A stretch of DNA of 34,940 bases from Acidimicrobiaceae bacterium (GCA_027315045.1 DAHUZS010000143.1:1-34940); one strand, 5' to 3'; positions 18,072 to 26,134 are shown, counted from the first letter of the stretch. Made by a program: numbers and translations. Notes: a model not told the origin generated them from the letters alone.

Positions 18072-18638
18072 GTGGCGGAGGGCAGCGCAGTGTCGCGCGC
18101 CGCGGTCACGGCTACGGCCGGGCACGCGCGCGGCATCCGTGTCGGCAGCATTCCGGATCCCGGGTCCGAAGGGGACGACGGCTTCCGGGGACCACAGGTC
18201 TGTCAGCTGGTGGGGATCTCGTACCGACAACTCGACTACTGGGCCCGGACCGGGCTGCTGCGGCCGTCGCTGGCCGAGGCGAAGGGGAGCGGCACCAAAC
18301 GGCGCTACTCCTATCGCGACCTGCTGGAGCTGAAGGTGATCAAGCGCCTGCTCGATGCGGGCCTCTCCCTGCAGGCGGCCCGCCGGGCGGTCGGCTGCCT
18401 GCGCGAGGAGCTCGGGGCCGACCTCGCGTCGGCGAACCTGGTGCTCTCGGACACCACCACCGTCCTGGCCCACACCGACGGGGAGCTGGTCGACCTGTTG
18501 GCCGGGGCCCAGGGAGTGTTCAACGTGGTCCCCCTCGCGGGGGTGGTCAACGAGCTGGCCGCCGACATCGTGGCCATCTCGCGGCCGGCGGTGCTGGTGG
18601 ACGACGTGCGAGCCAGCGCGAGAGCGTCGGGGGAGTGA
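18072..18638 (+). CDS. MerR-family regulator, Rv1830/ResR(McdR)-like
   Basis: The 188-residue regulator has a MerR helix-turn-helix (about 39-110) with GISYRQLDYWARTGLLRPS, KRRYSYRDLLELKVIKRLLDAGLSL and REELG. A small C-terminal domain (about 118-170) carries SDTTTVLAHTDGELVDLLAGAQGVF. Both halves resemble mycobacterial Rv1830 (ResR/McdR), linked to growth and cell-division control and post-antibiotic recovery. The GTG at 18072 is chosen for GGAGGAGG 4-11 bases upstream; an earlier in-frame GTG at 18036 overlaps the -10 box. A palindrome sits over the presumed -35. The stop overlaps the next gene's GTG, so the two are coupled. Confidence 0.86.
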   Translation: MAEGSAVSRAAVTATAGHARGIRVGSIPDPGSEGDDGFRGPQVCQLVGISYRQLDYWARTGLLRPSLAEAKGSGTKRRYSYRDLLELKVIKRLLDAGLSLQAARRAVGCLREELGADLASANLVLSDTTTVLAHTDGELVDLLAGAQGVFNVVPLAGVVNELAADIVAISRPAVLVDDVRASARASGE

Positions 18639-19024
18639 GCCCGTCGGACTCGCACCGGGCGTCCCACCCCTCGGCCCAGCGCGCCGCCTCCGTGCGGTTC
18701 GCGCATCCCTCCGAGCGCCTGTTCGCCGCCCTGCTCGATGTGCACGGGGTGGAGTGGGAGTACGAGCCGGTGGAGTTCGCGCTCGACTGGGGCGAGGACG
18801 GCTCGCCGTCCTCTGGGTTCCGCCCCGACTTCTGGCTGCCGGCCGAGGGCTGCTTCGTCGAGCTCACCACGGCCGACCAGCGGCTGGTCACCCGCAAGAA
18901 CGCCAAGATCCGCCGGCTGCGCCAGCTCTATCGCGACGTAACGCTGGTCGTGGTCTACCAGCGGGACTTCCTTGCCCTGTTGGTCGGCAACGGTCTCGAC
19001 CCGCTGGCGCTGCGGGCCGCGTGA
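18635..19024 (+). CDS. Small PD-(D/E)xK-like protein, unknown function
   Basis: The 129-residue protein begins at GTG 18635 overlapping the ResR-like stop (GTGA). Its core has a helix with SERLFAALLDVHGVEWEYEP (26-45), FRPDFWLP with Asp65, VELTTADQ with Glu76, and VTRKNAKIRRLRQLYRDV (85-102). This order (helix Glu, Asp, Glu-x-Thr, Arg/Lys helix) resembles PD-(D/E)xK nuclease folds, but the usual lysine after the second acid is a threonine, so activity is doubtful. Similar short proteins occur in other actinobacteria; I cannot name a characterised one. Placement between a cell-cycle-linked regulator and gcvT gives no clear role. Confidence 0.7.
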   Translation: MSPSDSHRASHPSAQRAASVRFAHPSERLFAALLDVHGVEWEYEPVEFALDWGEDGSPSSGFRPDFWLPAEGCFVELTTADQRLVTRKNAKIRRLRQLYRDVTLVVVYQRDFLALLVGNGLDPLALRAA

Positions 19025-19038
19025 GGCGCCCGGTCTCC

Positions 19039-19044
19039 TAGGCT
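19039..19044 (+). promoter_or_regulatory. -10 box of gcvT (near-leaderless)
   Basis: TAGGCT lies 9 bases before GTG 19054, in the 29-bp gap after the preceding gene. It could let gcvT-gcvPA-gcvPB be transcribed separately from the regulator. No glycine riboswitch fits in the gap. Confidence 0.5.
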
Positions 19045-19053
19045 CAGCGGGCG

Positions 19054-20124
19054 GTGAGCGAGCGCAAGACCGCAAGACGGTCGCCCCTCTTCCACGCGCA
19101 CCGGGAGCTCGGCGCGAAGCTGGTCGACTTCGGCGGCTGGGAGATGCCGCTCTCCTATCCGACCGGGACCGTCGCCGAACACCTGGCCTGCCGGAGCAGT
19201 GCCGCCCTCTTCGACGTGAGCCACCTCGGCACGGTGCGCGTTGAGGGCGCGGGTGCGTTCGACCGGCTGCAGGCGACCCTCACCAACGACCTCGCCGCGG
19301 TCTCGACCGGGCGGGCCCAGTACACCCATCTGCTCGCCGAGGACGGCTCGGTCGTCGACGACCTGATCGTGTGGTGGCTGCGCGACGAGGTGTTCGACGT
19401 GATGCCCAACGCCTCCAACACCGCCGGGGTGCGCGCCGTCCTCGGCGGCACCGACACGACCGAGGACCGGGCGGTGCTCGCGGTCCAGGGCCCCCGGGCC
19501 CGGGCCCTGTTCGGCGCGGTGAGCCCGGAGGCGGCCGAGGTGGGCCGGTTCTGCGTCCGTCCGGTGGTGTGGGACGGGATCGAGGTGACGGTGGCCGGGA
19601 CCGGCTACACCGGCGAGGACGGCGTCGAGTGCGCCGTGCCGGGCGAGGCCGCCCCGGCCCTGTGGCAGGCGCTCGTGGCGGCCGGGGTCACCCCGGCCGG
19701 TCTGGGGGCGCGCGACACGCTGCGTCTTGAGGCCGGCCTGCCCCTGCACGGCCACGAGCTCGGCCCGGGGATCACGCCGTTGCAGGCCGGCCTGTCCTTC
19801 GTGGTCGGCTGGGACAAGCCGACCTTCCTCGGCAAGGAGGCCCTCGTGGCCGAGCGCCGCGGTGGGGTGCGCCGCCGCCTGCGGGGCATCCTCCTCGATG
19901 GCCGCCAGCCGCCCCGGCACGGCTCGAAGGTGCTGGCCGACGGCTCGGTGGTGGGCGAGGTGACGAGCGGCGACTTCTCGCCCACCCTGCGCGTCGGCAT
20001 CGCCCTGGCGTTCATCGACGGCGCCGTCGGCCTCAAGGTCGGCGACCCGGTGGCGGTGGCCGAACGGGGGCGCGAGCTGCCCGGTCGGCTGCACCGGCTG
20101 CCCTTCTACGTCCGGGGCGCCTGA
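19054..20124 (+). CDS. gcvT: Glycine cleavage system T protein (aminomethyltransferase)
   Basis: The 356-residue protein transfers the methylene carbon from aminomethyl-GcvH to tetrahydrofolate and releases ammonia. Family landmarks are FGGWEMPLSYP (26-36), FDVSHLGTVRV (53-63), VMPNASNTA (115-123), the GYTGEDGVE loop near 190, ARDTLRLEAGLPLHGHEL near 223 and FLGKEAL. The start is GTG 19054. It heads the gcvT-gcvPA-gcvPB operon with a 1-bp gap to gcvPA. Confidence 0.94.
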   Translation: MSERKTARRSPLFHAHRELGAKLVDFGGWEMPLSYPTGTVAEHLACRSSAALFDVSHLGTVRVEGAGAFDRLQATLTNDLAAVSTGRAQYTHLLAEDGSVVDDLIVWWLRDEVFDVMPNASNTAGVRAVLGGTDTTEDRAVLAVQGPRARALFGAVSPEAAEVGRFCVRPVVWDGIEVTVAGTGYTGEDGVECAVPGEAAPALWQALVAAGVTPAGLGARDTLRLEAGLPLHGHELGPGITPLQAGLSFVVGWDKPTFLGKEALVAERRGGVRRRLRGILLDGRQPPRHGSKVLADGSVVGEVTSGDFSPTLRVGIALAFIDGAVGLKVGDPVAVAERGRELPGRLHRLPFYVRGA

Positions 20125-20125
20125 C

Positions 20126-21493
20126 GTGCCCGACTACCTGCCCCACACCGACGAGGACATCACCGCCATGCTCGAGTTCCTCGGGCTGGCCTCGCTCGAC
20201 GAGCTCTTTGCCGCCGTCCCCGCCGCCCTGCGGCTGACCCGGGACCTGGCGCTCGAGGCCGGGCTCCCCGAGCCCGACGTCCTGGCTCGAGCCCGCGCCC
20301 GGGGCCGGGCCAACCGGGCGGCCGAGCTGATCTGCTTCGCCGGGGCCGGCGCCTACGACCACGAGGTGCCGCCGGTCGTCCGCCAGCTGGCGTCGCGCTC
20401 GGAGTTCGTGACCGCCTACACCCCCTACCAGCCCGAGGTGGCCCAGGGCGGGCTCCAGGCCATCTTCGAGTTCCAGACCATGGTGAGCCGGCTCTTCGGC
20501 CTGCCGATCGCCAATGCCTCCCTCTATGACGGGGCGAGCGCGCTGGTCGAGGCGGTGAACCTGGCAGTGGGGGCGACCGGTCGACATCGGGTGCTCGTCT
20601 CGGCCGGGGTCCATCCGAACTGGCGGGCGGTGCTCGCCACCTTCGCCGCCGGCACGGGCCACCAGCTGGTCGAGGTCCCCCTCGTCGAGGGGAGGAGCGA
20701 CTGGTCGGCGGCCGGCCCCGAGGAGGCCGGGGCCGTGGTGGTCGGCTACCCCAACTACCTGGGCTGCCTGGAGGACCTGGGGGCGGCACGGGCGGCAGCC
20801 GACGCCCGCGGGGCCCTGTTGGCGGTGACGGCGGACCCGGTGGCGGCCGGGATCCTGAAAAGCCCCGGCGAGTGGGGCGCCGACGTGGCAGTGGGGGAGG
20901 GCCAGCCCTTCGGCACCCCGCTCGGGTTCGGCGGCCCGTACCTCGGACTGTTCGCCTGCACGTCGGCCCACGTGCGCCGTCTGCCGGGGCGCCTGGTGGG
21001 CGAGACGGTCGACGCCGACGGCAAGCTGGCCTACGTGACCACGCTGCGGGCCCGCGAGCAGGACATCCGTCGGGAGAGGGCGACCTCCAACGTCTGCACC
21101 AACCAGACCCTGATCGCGCTGACCGCCGCCATCCATCTGGGCTGGTTGGGAACGGCCGGCCTGGCCGACGTGGCCACCCGGTGCGCTCGTGGCGCGCAGC
21201 ACTGCCGCCGCGGTCTCCTCGCCCTCGACGGGGTCCAGCCGTTGACCGGGACCACCCCCACCGTGCGCGAGTTCGCGCTCGGGCTCCCGGTCCCCGCCGC
21301 CGTGGTCCAGGCTCGCCTGGCCGATGAGGGGTTCTTGGCCGGGGTGGCCCTCGACCAGCTGGTCGGGGAGGACGGCGACGGCTCGGTGGGGGCCGAGGAG
21401 GCGCCGAACGCCCTCTTGGTCAGCGTCACCGAGCGGCGGAACCGGACCGAGATCGACCGCTTCGTCGCCGCGTTCGACAAGGCGCTCCGGTGA
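20126..21493 (+). CDS. gcvPA: Glycine dehydrogenase (decarboxylating) subunit 1
   Basis: The 455-residue protein is the alpha subunit of two-subunit glycine decarboxylase. It pairs with GcvPB, which carries the PLP cofactor. Signatures are YLPHTDEDITAML at the N-terminus, AYTPYQPEVAQGGLQAIFEFQTM (about 98-120), NASLYDGASA, GVHPNWR, the FGGPYLGLFA block and the late RREQ/NVCTNQTLIAL region. GTG 20126 lies 1 bp after the gcvT stop. Mycobacteria use a single fused GcvB (Rv1832) instead, so the split form separates this genome from mycobacteria. The stop codon TGA at 21491-21493 lies inside a 29-bp tandem duplication. Confidence 0.95.
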   Translation: MPDYLPHTDEDITAMLEFLGLASLDELFAAVPAALRLTRDLALEAGLPEPDVLARARARGRANRAAELICFAGAGAYDHEVPPVVRQLASRSEFVTAYTPYQPEVAQGGLQAIFEFQTMVSRLFGLPIANASLYDGASALVEAVNLAVGATGRHRVLVSAGVHPNWRAVLATFAAGTGHQLVEVPLVEGRSDWSAAGPEEAGAVVVGYPNYLGCLEDLGAARAAADARGALLAVTADPVAAGILKSPGEWGADVAVGEGQPFGTPLGFGGPYLGLFACTSAHVRRLPGRLVGETVDADGKLAYVTTLRAREQDIRRERATSNVCTNQTLIALTAAIHLGWLGTAGLADVATRCARGAQHCRRGLLALDGVQPLTGTTPTVREFALGLPVPAAVVQARLADEGFLAGVALDQLVGEDGDGSVGAEEAPNALLVSVTERRNRTEIDRFVAAFDKALR

Positions 21494-21523
21494 GCGCCGC
21501 GTTCGACAGGGCGCTCCGGTGAG
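21466..21523 (+). repeat. 29-bp tandem duplication at the gcvPA/gcvPB junction
   Basis: Copy 1 is 21466-21494 and copy 2 is 21495-21523. They differ at a single base (A at 21480, G at 21509). Each copy contains the last codons of gcvPA, the stop TGA and an overlapping GTG. Because 29 is not a multiple of three, copy 2 is not simply added to gcvPA. It creates a separate 10-codon frame (21490-21522). Confidence 0.92.
21490..21522 (+). CDS. 10-codon minicistron between gcvPA and gcvPB
   Basis: GTG 21490 overlaps the gcvPA stop (GTGA), encodes VSAAFDRALR and stops at TGA 21520-21522, which itself overlaps the GTG of gcvPB. The peptide copies the last residues of GcvPA (AAFDKALR) with Lys changed to Arg. 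It is a by-product of the tandem duplication. It probably has no function beyond relaying ribosomes from gcvPA to gcvPB by termination-reinitiation. Translation is inferred from geometry only. Confidence 0.4.
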   Translation: MSAAFDRALR

Positions 21524-23033
21524 CGCCGCCGGGGGCCGGGCGGCCAGCGCGCCGCTCGTCGGACGGGAGTCCGAGCCGACCATCTTCGAGCTGTCCCGGC
21601 CCGGCCGCACGAGCTACCAGCTCCCGACGTCGGGCCTCGAGGAGCCGGGTCTCGACGAGCTGGTCCCGCCCGAGCACCGCCGGTCCGAGCCGGTGCCGCT
21701 GGCCGAGGTGTCCGAGCGCGACCTGGTCGGGCACATCACGCGGCTGAGCCATCGGCAGTACTCGGTCGACCTCGGCGCCTACCCGCTCGGCTCGTGCACC
21801 ATGAAGTACAACCCGAAGGTCTGCGACGCGGTTGCCGCGTTGGCGGGCCTGTCCGAGGTCCATCCGGCCGCCCCCGCGGAGCTCGCCCAGGGGTGGCTGG
21901 CCACGCTGGCCGAGCTGGAACGGGCCCTGTGCGAGCTGGCCGGGATGGCGGCGGCCACGTTGCAGCCGGCCGCCGGGGCTGCCGGTGAGCTCACTGGGTT
22001 GTTGCTCATGCGGGCCTACGACGAGGCGCGTGGCGAGCGTCGCCGGCGGGTCATCATCCCCGACTCGGCCCACGGGACCAACCCGGCCTCGGTCACCCTC
22101 GGGGGCTACGAGGTCACGACGGTGAAGAGCGACGAGCGCGGGTGCGTGGACGTTGGCGCGCTCCGTCAGGTCCTCGACGACGACGTGGCCGGCATGATGC
22201 TGACCAATCCCAACACCCTCGGGCTCTTCGAGGAGGACATCGTCGAGATCGCCGACGCCGTCCACGAGGTCGGCGGGCTCATGTACTACGACGGCGCCAA
22301 CCTCAACGCCATCTTGGGGGTCGTCCGCCCCGGCGACATGGGGGTCGACATCGTGCATCTCAACTTGCACAAGACCTTCGCCACCCCCCACGGCGGGGGT
22401 GGCCCCGGCGCTGGGCCGGTGGCGGTGGCCGAGCACCTGGCCGACTTCCTCCCGGGACCCCGCGCGCTGCGGCTCGAGCCGGCCGGGCCGGACGACCCAC
22501 CGCGCTACGGCTGGGCGACCCCGGCGCGCTCGATCGGGCGGGTCCACGGGTGGCACGGCAACGCCCTGGTGCTGGCCCGCGCCCTGGCCTACATCGAGGT
22601 CCACGGTCGCGACGGGCTGCTCCGAGTGGCCGAGCGGGCGGTCTTGAACGCCAACTGGCTCCGCCGGCGCCTCGCGGGCACCCTGGCGGTGCCATTCGAC
22701 CGTCCCTGCATGCACGAGGTGGTGTTCTCGGCCGCCCCGGTGCACAAGCGGACCGGGGCCAGCGCCCACGACGTAGCCAAGGGGCTCATCGACGAGGGCT
22801 TCCACCCGCCGACCGTCGCGTTCCCGCTCATCGTGGACGACGCCCTCATGGTGGAGCCGACCGAGACCGAGAGCTACGAGACGCTCGTCGCGCTCGCCGA
22901 GGCGATCGAGCGAGTGGTGGCCCGGGCCGAGCGCCACGAACTCGCCGACGCGCCGACCACCACCCCGGTGCGTCGGGTCGACGAGGCCCGGGCGGCGCGC
23001 ACGTTGATCCCGACGTTCGACGCCCGGCGCTGA
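21519..23033 (+). CDS. gcvPB: Glycine dehydrogenase (decarboxylating) subunit 2
   Basis: The 504-residue protein is the PLP-binding beta subunit of glycine decarboxylase, which releases CO2 from glycine and loads the aminomethyl group on GcvH. The PLP lysine is K285 in LNLHKTFATPHGGGGPG. Other signatures are LGSCTMKYNPK, HGTNPASV, MLTNPNTLGLFE and YYDGANLNAI. The start GTG 21519 lies in copy 2 of the junction duplication and overlaps the minicistron stop; homology begins about 20 residues in. The next plus-strand sequence is a decayed CoA-transferase. Confidence 0.94.
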   Translation: MSAAGGRAASAPLVGRESEPTIFELSRPGRTSYQLPTSGLEEPGLDELVPPEHRRSEPVPLAEVSERDLVGHITRLSHRQYSVDLGAYPLGSCTMKYNPKVCDAVAALAGLSEVHPAAPAELAQGWLATLAELERALCELAGMAAATLQPAAGAAGELTGLLLMRAYDEARGERRRRVIIPDSAHGTNPASVTLGGYEVTTVKSDERGCVDVGALRQVLDDDVAGMMLTNPNTLGLFEEDIVEIADAVHEVGGLMYYDGANLNAILGVVRPGDMGVDIVHLNLHKTFATPHGGGGPGAGPVAVAEHLADFLPGPRALRLEPAGPDDPPRYGWATPARSIGRVHGWHGNALVLARALAYIEVHGRDGLLRVAERAVLNANWLRRRLAGTLAVPFDRPCMHEVVFSAAPVHKRTGASAHDVAKGLIDEGFHPPTVAFPLIVDDALMVEPTETESYETLVALAEAIERVVARAERHELADAPTTTPVRRVDEARAARTLIPTFDARR

Positions 23034-23040
23034 GGGCGCC

Positions 23041-23510
23041 GCGCCGGTGCCGGGCGGTCAGCCCGACCGTCGTCTACTGCGCGATCAGCGGGTGCGGGGC
23101 CGACAGCAGTCGGGGGGCCGAGGTCATCGACACCATCGTCGAGGCCCTGAGCGGCCCCACGGCGACGGGTGGTTCGCGCTGGTGGCCCCCCAGGACCACG
23201 CGGTGGCAGCGCGGTTCGGCGCCATCGGCCGCCCCGAGCCGCTCGGTGACCCGCGCTTCGCCGCCCGTGACGGGTGGACCAAGTCGACGAGCTTCCCGCC
23301 GAGATCGAGCGCTGGAGCCGTCCTCGGGAGGATCGCCCAAGTGATGGCGGTCCTCACGCCGCCGGGGGTGGCGGCGCCGGCCCCCGGCCCCGGCCGAGGC
23401 GGGTCCTCGACGACCGGTCACCGCCCGCGCCGAAACCCTCCCGGTGCTCCACCGCGTTCGGGGTGCCCCTGCGCTTCGCCGGCTCGCCGCTCGGGCCTCC
23501 GGGGTTCAGT
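23041..23510 (+). pseudogene. Decayed CoA-transferase family III (CaiB/BaiF) pseudogene
   Basis: The 470-bp gap after gcvPB holds pieces of a CaiB/BaiF CoA-transferase spread over different plus-strand frames. One frame near 23057-23160 reads VVYCAISGCG and GAEVIDTIVEALSG. A second near 23163-23280 reads DGWFALVAPQDH and RFGAIGRPEPLGDPRFAARDG. A third near 23274-23310 reads VDELPAEIERWSR. The second frame resumes near 23335 with VMAVLTPPGVAA, and the third near 23457 with FGVPLRFAGSPLGPPG. The order is that of the C-terminal half of the family, with the N-terminal half and an internal segment missing. At least three frame changes make it non-functional. Its 3' edge abuts and slightly overlaps the class II aldolase stop. 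The family call rests on remembered motifs. Confidence 0.68.
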
Positions 23511-24273
23511 CCAACAGGTCGGGCTGGTCGCGCACGATCCGGTCGAGCAGCGGCCGGAAGTTGACCCGACCGGCGCCAGCGCCGCCAACCTGGGAGTGGG
23601 TGAGCGCGGCCTGCTCGGGCTCGATGAGGACAGTCTTCCCGGCGGCCGAGGCCAGCAGCTGGGCCTGGCAGGAGCGTTCCATGGTGACGAACCACCAGAC
23701 CGCCTCCTCGACGCTGGTCCCGACGGTCAGAAGCCCGTGGTTGCGCAGGATGACCGCCTTGTTGCCGCCGAGCGCGTGGGCGATCCGCTTGCCCTCCTCG
23801 GTGTCGACCACCACCCCTGTGTAGTCGTCAAACAGCGCATGGTCCTGGTAGAAGGCGCAGACGTCCTGGGTGATGGGCTCGAGCAGCCGGCCCAGGGCCG
23901 ACCAGGCCTTCCCGTGGACCGAGTGGCTGTGGGCAGCGGCCACCACGTCGGGCCGGGCCGCGTGGACCTGGGAGTGGATGGCGAAGGCGGCCCGGTTGAC
24001 CGGCCGGTCGCCGGAGATGACCTCGCCGGCCGCGTTCACCTGGATGAGATCGGAGACCGAGATGTGGGCGAAGGCCATGGCGAAGGGGTTCACCCAAAAG
24101 GTCTCGGTGTCCTCGGGGTCCCGGGCGGTGATGTGGCCGGCCACCCCTTCTTCGAACCCGAACCGGGAGAAGAGGCGCAAGCCGGCGGCCAGTCGCTGCT
24201 TACGGTAGAGGCGTTCGGTCGCCGGATCGTCGTAGGGACGGCCGTTGGGCGGGGCGGGGAGCAGCTCAGGCAT
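23506..24273 (-). CDS. Class II aldolase/adducin family protein
   Basis: The 255-residue protein is in the class II aldolase/adducin family, whose members use a metal held by three histidines. Here AAHSHSVHG (113-121) supplies His115 and His117 and RNHGLL (177-182) supplies His179. The N-terminal FGFEEGVAGHITARDPE (38-54) and WVNPFAMAFAHISVSDLI (60-77) are typical of the adducin-like branch found in actinobacteria, often with oxidoreductases of small-molecule catabolism. ATG 24273 has a GAGGAGG ribosome binding site and a TAAGCT -10 box 30 bases upstream. Substrate is unknown. Confidence 0.88.
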   Translation of the reverse strand: MPELLPAPPNGRPYDDPATERLYRKQRLAAGLRLFSRFGFEEGVAGHITARDPEDTETFWVNPFAMAFAHISVSDLIQVNAAGEVISGDRPVNRAAFAIHSQVHAARPDVVAAAHSHSVHGKAWSALGRLLEPITQDVCAFYQDHALFDDYTGVVVDTEEGKRIAHALGGNKAVILRNHGLLTVGTSVEEAVWWFVTMERSCQAQLLASAAGKTVLIEPEQAALTHSQVGGAGAGRVNFRPLLDRIVRDQPDLLD

Positions 24274-24303
24274 GGGACCCTCCTCGAAGGTGACGACCCG
24301 CCA

Positions 24304-24309
24304 AGCTTA
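24304..24309 (-). promoter_or_regulatory. -10 box of class II aldolase-like gene
   Basis: TAAGCT on the minus strand lies 30 bases before ATG 24273, leaving a leader that carries the GAGGAGG ribosome binding site. Confidence 0.45.
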
Positions 24310-24349
24310 CGGGCCACCGGGTCCGGTGGCCGGGTGGGGCCGGTCGTGC

Positions 24350-25084
24350 TCAGCGCTTGACGCAGGCGAAGCGGGCGTAGGTCCGCCGGCGGTCGATCTC
24401 GACCTCCACGACGTCGAAGCCGGCGTGGGCGAGCATCGGCTCGAGGAGCCAGGTGAAGGTGGAGAACTCGGTGCGCACGTGGGTGGCCAGCTCGGGGGCG
24501 GTGTAGCCCTCGGCCGGGTCGTCGACGGCGGCGTCGAACCACCCGCCCAAAACCTCGCCCACCTCGGTCGGCTCGAAGGCGTAGACGAGGTCCCGCAGCC
24601 ACAGCAGGCCGCCGGCCCGGAGCACCCGGGCCACCCGGGTGAGGGCCAGTACCTTCCAGAAGTCGGGGAGCTGGTGCAGCGCGTTGCGGCTGTAGACGAC
24701 GTCGACGGGGTCTTCGGTGTGGACGTAGGTGAGGAACCCGCCCCGGACGACCTCGACGTTGGAGACGCCCTGGGCGCCCGCCCGCTCCACCAGGCGCTCG
24801 AGCATCGGCGCCGACACGTCGAGCGCGATCACTCTGGCGCAGTGGGGGGCCACGGCGAGGGCGAAGGTGCCGGTGCCGCAGCCGAGGTCGAGGACGACCG
24901 AGGAGGGGCTGAGCCCGAGCCGGCGGAGAGCTTCGACGTCACCGGCGGGGTCGAAGCGCTGCTTGGCGTCGTAGCCGGCGACGAAGCTCGGGTCGAGGTG
25001 CTCGGCGCCGGCCGACGCCAGCTCGTCGAAGACGACGCCTGGGGCGGTGGGGTCGGTCGGCCACCGGGATCCCGCTGCGGTCAC
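24350..25084 (-). CDS. Class I SAM-dependent methyltransferase
   Basis: The 244-residue protein has a Rossmann SAM-binding fold: motif I is VLDLGCGTGTFA (64-75), motif II is VIALDVSAPML, and the acidic motif around VDVVYSRNALHQLPD replaces the usual post-II motif. No membrane segment is seen. Target molecule is unknown. The frame opens at GTG 25102, but GTG 25084 is preferred because TACCGT lies exactly 7 bases before it, matching the leaderless spacing seen elsewhere. It diverges from a second methyltransferase gene at 25163. Confidence 0.83.
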   Translation of the reverse strand: MTAAGSRWPTDPTAPGVVFDELASAGAEHLDPSFVAGYDAKQRFDPAGDVEALRRLGLSPSSVVLDLGCGTGTFALAVAPHCARVIALDVSAPMLERLVERAGAQGVSNVEVVRGGFLTYVHTEDPVDVVYSRNALHQLPDFWKVLALTRVARVLRAGGLLWLRDLVYAFEPTEVGEVLGGWFDAAVDDPAEGYTAPELATHVRTEFSTFTWLLEPMLAHAGFDVVEVEIDRRRTYARFACVKR

Positions 25085-25091
25085 GGCGGCC

Positions 25092-25097
25092 ACGGTA
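25092..25097 (-). promoter_or_regulatory. -10 box of methyltransferase gene (leaderless start)
   Basis: TACCGT on the minus strand lies 7 bases before GTG 25084 and resolves the choice among three in-frame GTG codons. Confidence 0.5.
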
Positions 25098-25162
25098 GCC
25101 ACCGGCGTCTCGGGTCACCGGCGCCGCGGGGGCGCCACCGGGTGCCGTGGCACACTGGTCCG

Positions 25163-26134
25163 ATGGATCGGGGCGCCGGGCTCAGGGTCGCGCGGCGGGC
25201 GCTCCGCCTCTCCCGGCGCCTCGCCCGTCGGGCCCGGAGCGAGGCGGGCCGCCTGGTGACCAGCAGGTTCACCTTCGAGACGCTCCCGACGGAGGCCGCC
25301 CTGCGTCTCGCCTACGAAATCATGCTCGGGCGCGAGCCAGACGAGGAGGGGATCCGGTACTTCACCGAGAACCTTGCCAACATGACGATGCGCATGACCG
25401 ACGTGCCCCAGGCCATCCGGTCCTCCGAGGAGTTCCAGAACGTGGTCCGCTTCGGCGGGCACATGCTCGGGTTCTCCATCCACGCCGGCCGGTCGCAGTT
25501 CATCAAGAGCCTGCCCAAGGCGGCCCGGATCGTCGACCTCGGCGGCACCCACCTGCACCGGGCCGAGGGGGCCCTGTACGGCCTCGGCTACCCCTACCAT
25601 TTCGAGGAGCTGACCGTCGTCGATTTGCACCCCGACGACCGGCATGTGATCTACCGGGCCGGGCTCAACCCGGACCGGGTCGACACCGACCACGGACCGG
25701 TGCGCTACCGCTACCACTCGATGACCGACCTCTCGGCCTTCGCCGACTCGAGCGTGGAGCTGATCTACTCGGGCCAGTCCTTCGAGCACGTCACCCGAGA
25801 AGACGGCCAGGTGGTCGTGAAGGAGGCGATGCGCGTGCTCGCTCCGGGCGGCCACCTGGCCCTGGACACCCCGAACGCCCGGGTCACCCGGATCCAGCAG
25901 GCGGCCTTCATCGACCCGGACCACAAGGTGGAGTACACCTACCCCGAGCTGCGGGGCCTGCTCGTCGGGGCCGGGTTCGAGATCGAGAGCGCCAAGGGGC
26001 TCAACCTGGCCGAGCACACCGTCGCGACCGGGGTCTTCGACGCCGACGAGGTGGCTGGCCACTGCGGCCTCTTCGACCAGATCGAGGACTGCTACATCCT
26101 CTGCGTGGTGGCGAGGAAGCCCGAGGTCGCCTAG
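25163..26134 (+). CDS. DUF4214-like plus methyltransferase type 11 protein
   Basis: The 323-residue protein starts with an Arg-rich segment (8-30). A DUF4214-like module follows (about 41-92, with AYEIMLGREPDEEGIRYF), which elsewhere occurs in glycan-related proteins, and then a SAM-dependent methyltransferase domain (about 118-310). Motif I is VDLGGTH (124-130), and YSGQSFEHV and VLAPGGHLALDTPN follow. Methylation of a surface polysaccharide or lipid is a possible role, inferred from the module combination. A CACACT box lies 6 bases before ATG 25163, a weak leaderless signal. The stop overlaps the convergent LLM gene stop within CTAG. Confidence 0.8.
   Translation: MDRGAGLRVARRALRLSRRLARRARSEAGRLVTSRFTFETLPTEAALRLAYEIMLGREPDEEGIRYFTENLANMTMRMTDVPQAIRSSEEFQNVVRFGGHMLGFSIHAGRSQFIKSLPKAARIVDLGGTHLHRAEGALYGLGYPYHFEELTVVDLHPDDRHVIYRAGLNPDRVDTDHGPVRYRYHSMTDLSAFADSSVELIYSGQSFEHVTREDGQVVVKEAMRVLAPGGHLALDTPNARVTRIQQAAFIDPDHKVEYTYPELRGLLVGAGFEIESAKGLNLAEHTVATGVFDADEVAGHCGLFDQIEDCYILCVVARKPEVA

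Noticed and set aside
19025-19053. Glycine riboswitch upstream of gcvT
   Set aside because: Only 29 bp separate gcvT from the preceding gene, far too little for the tandem aptamers. No similar structure is seen near gcvH either.
23354-23695. Minus-strand frame (Arg/Pro-rich) across the pseudogene and aldolase end
   Set aside because: No domain, start signal or ribosome binding site. It is a shadow of GC-rich sequence.
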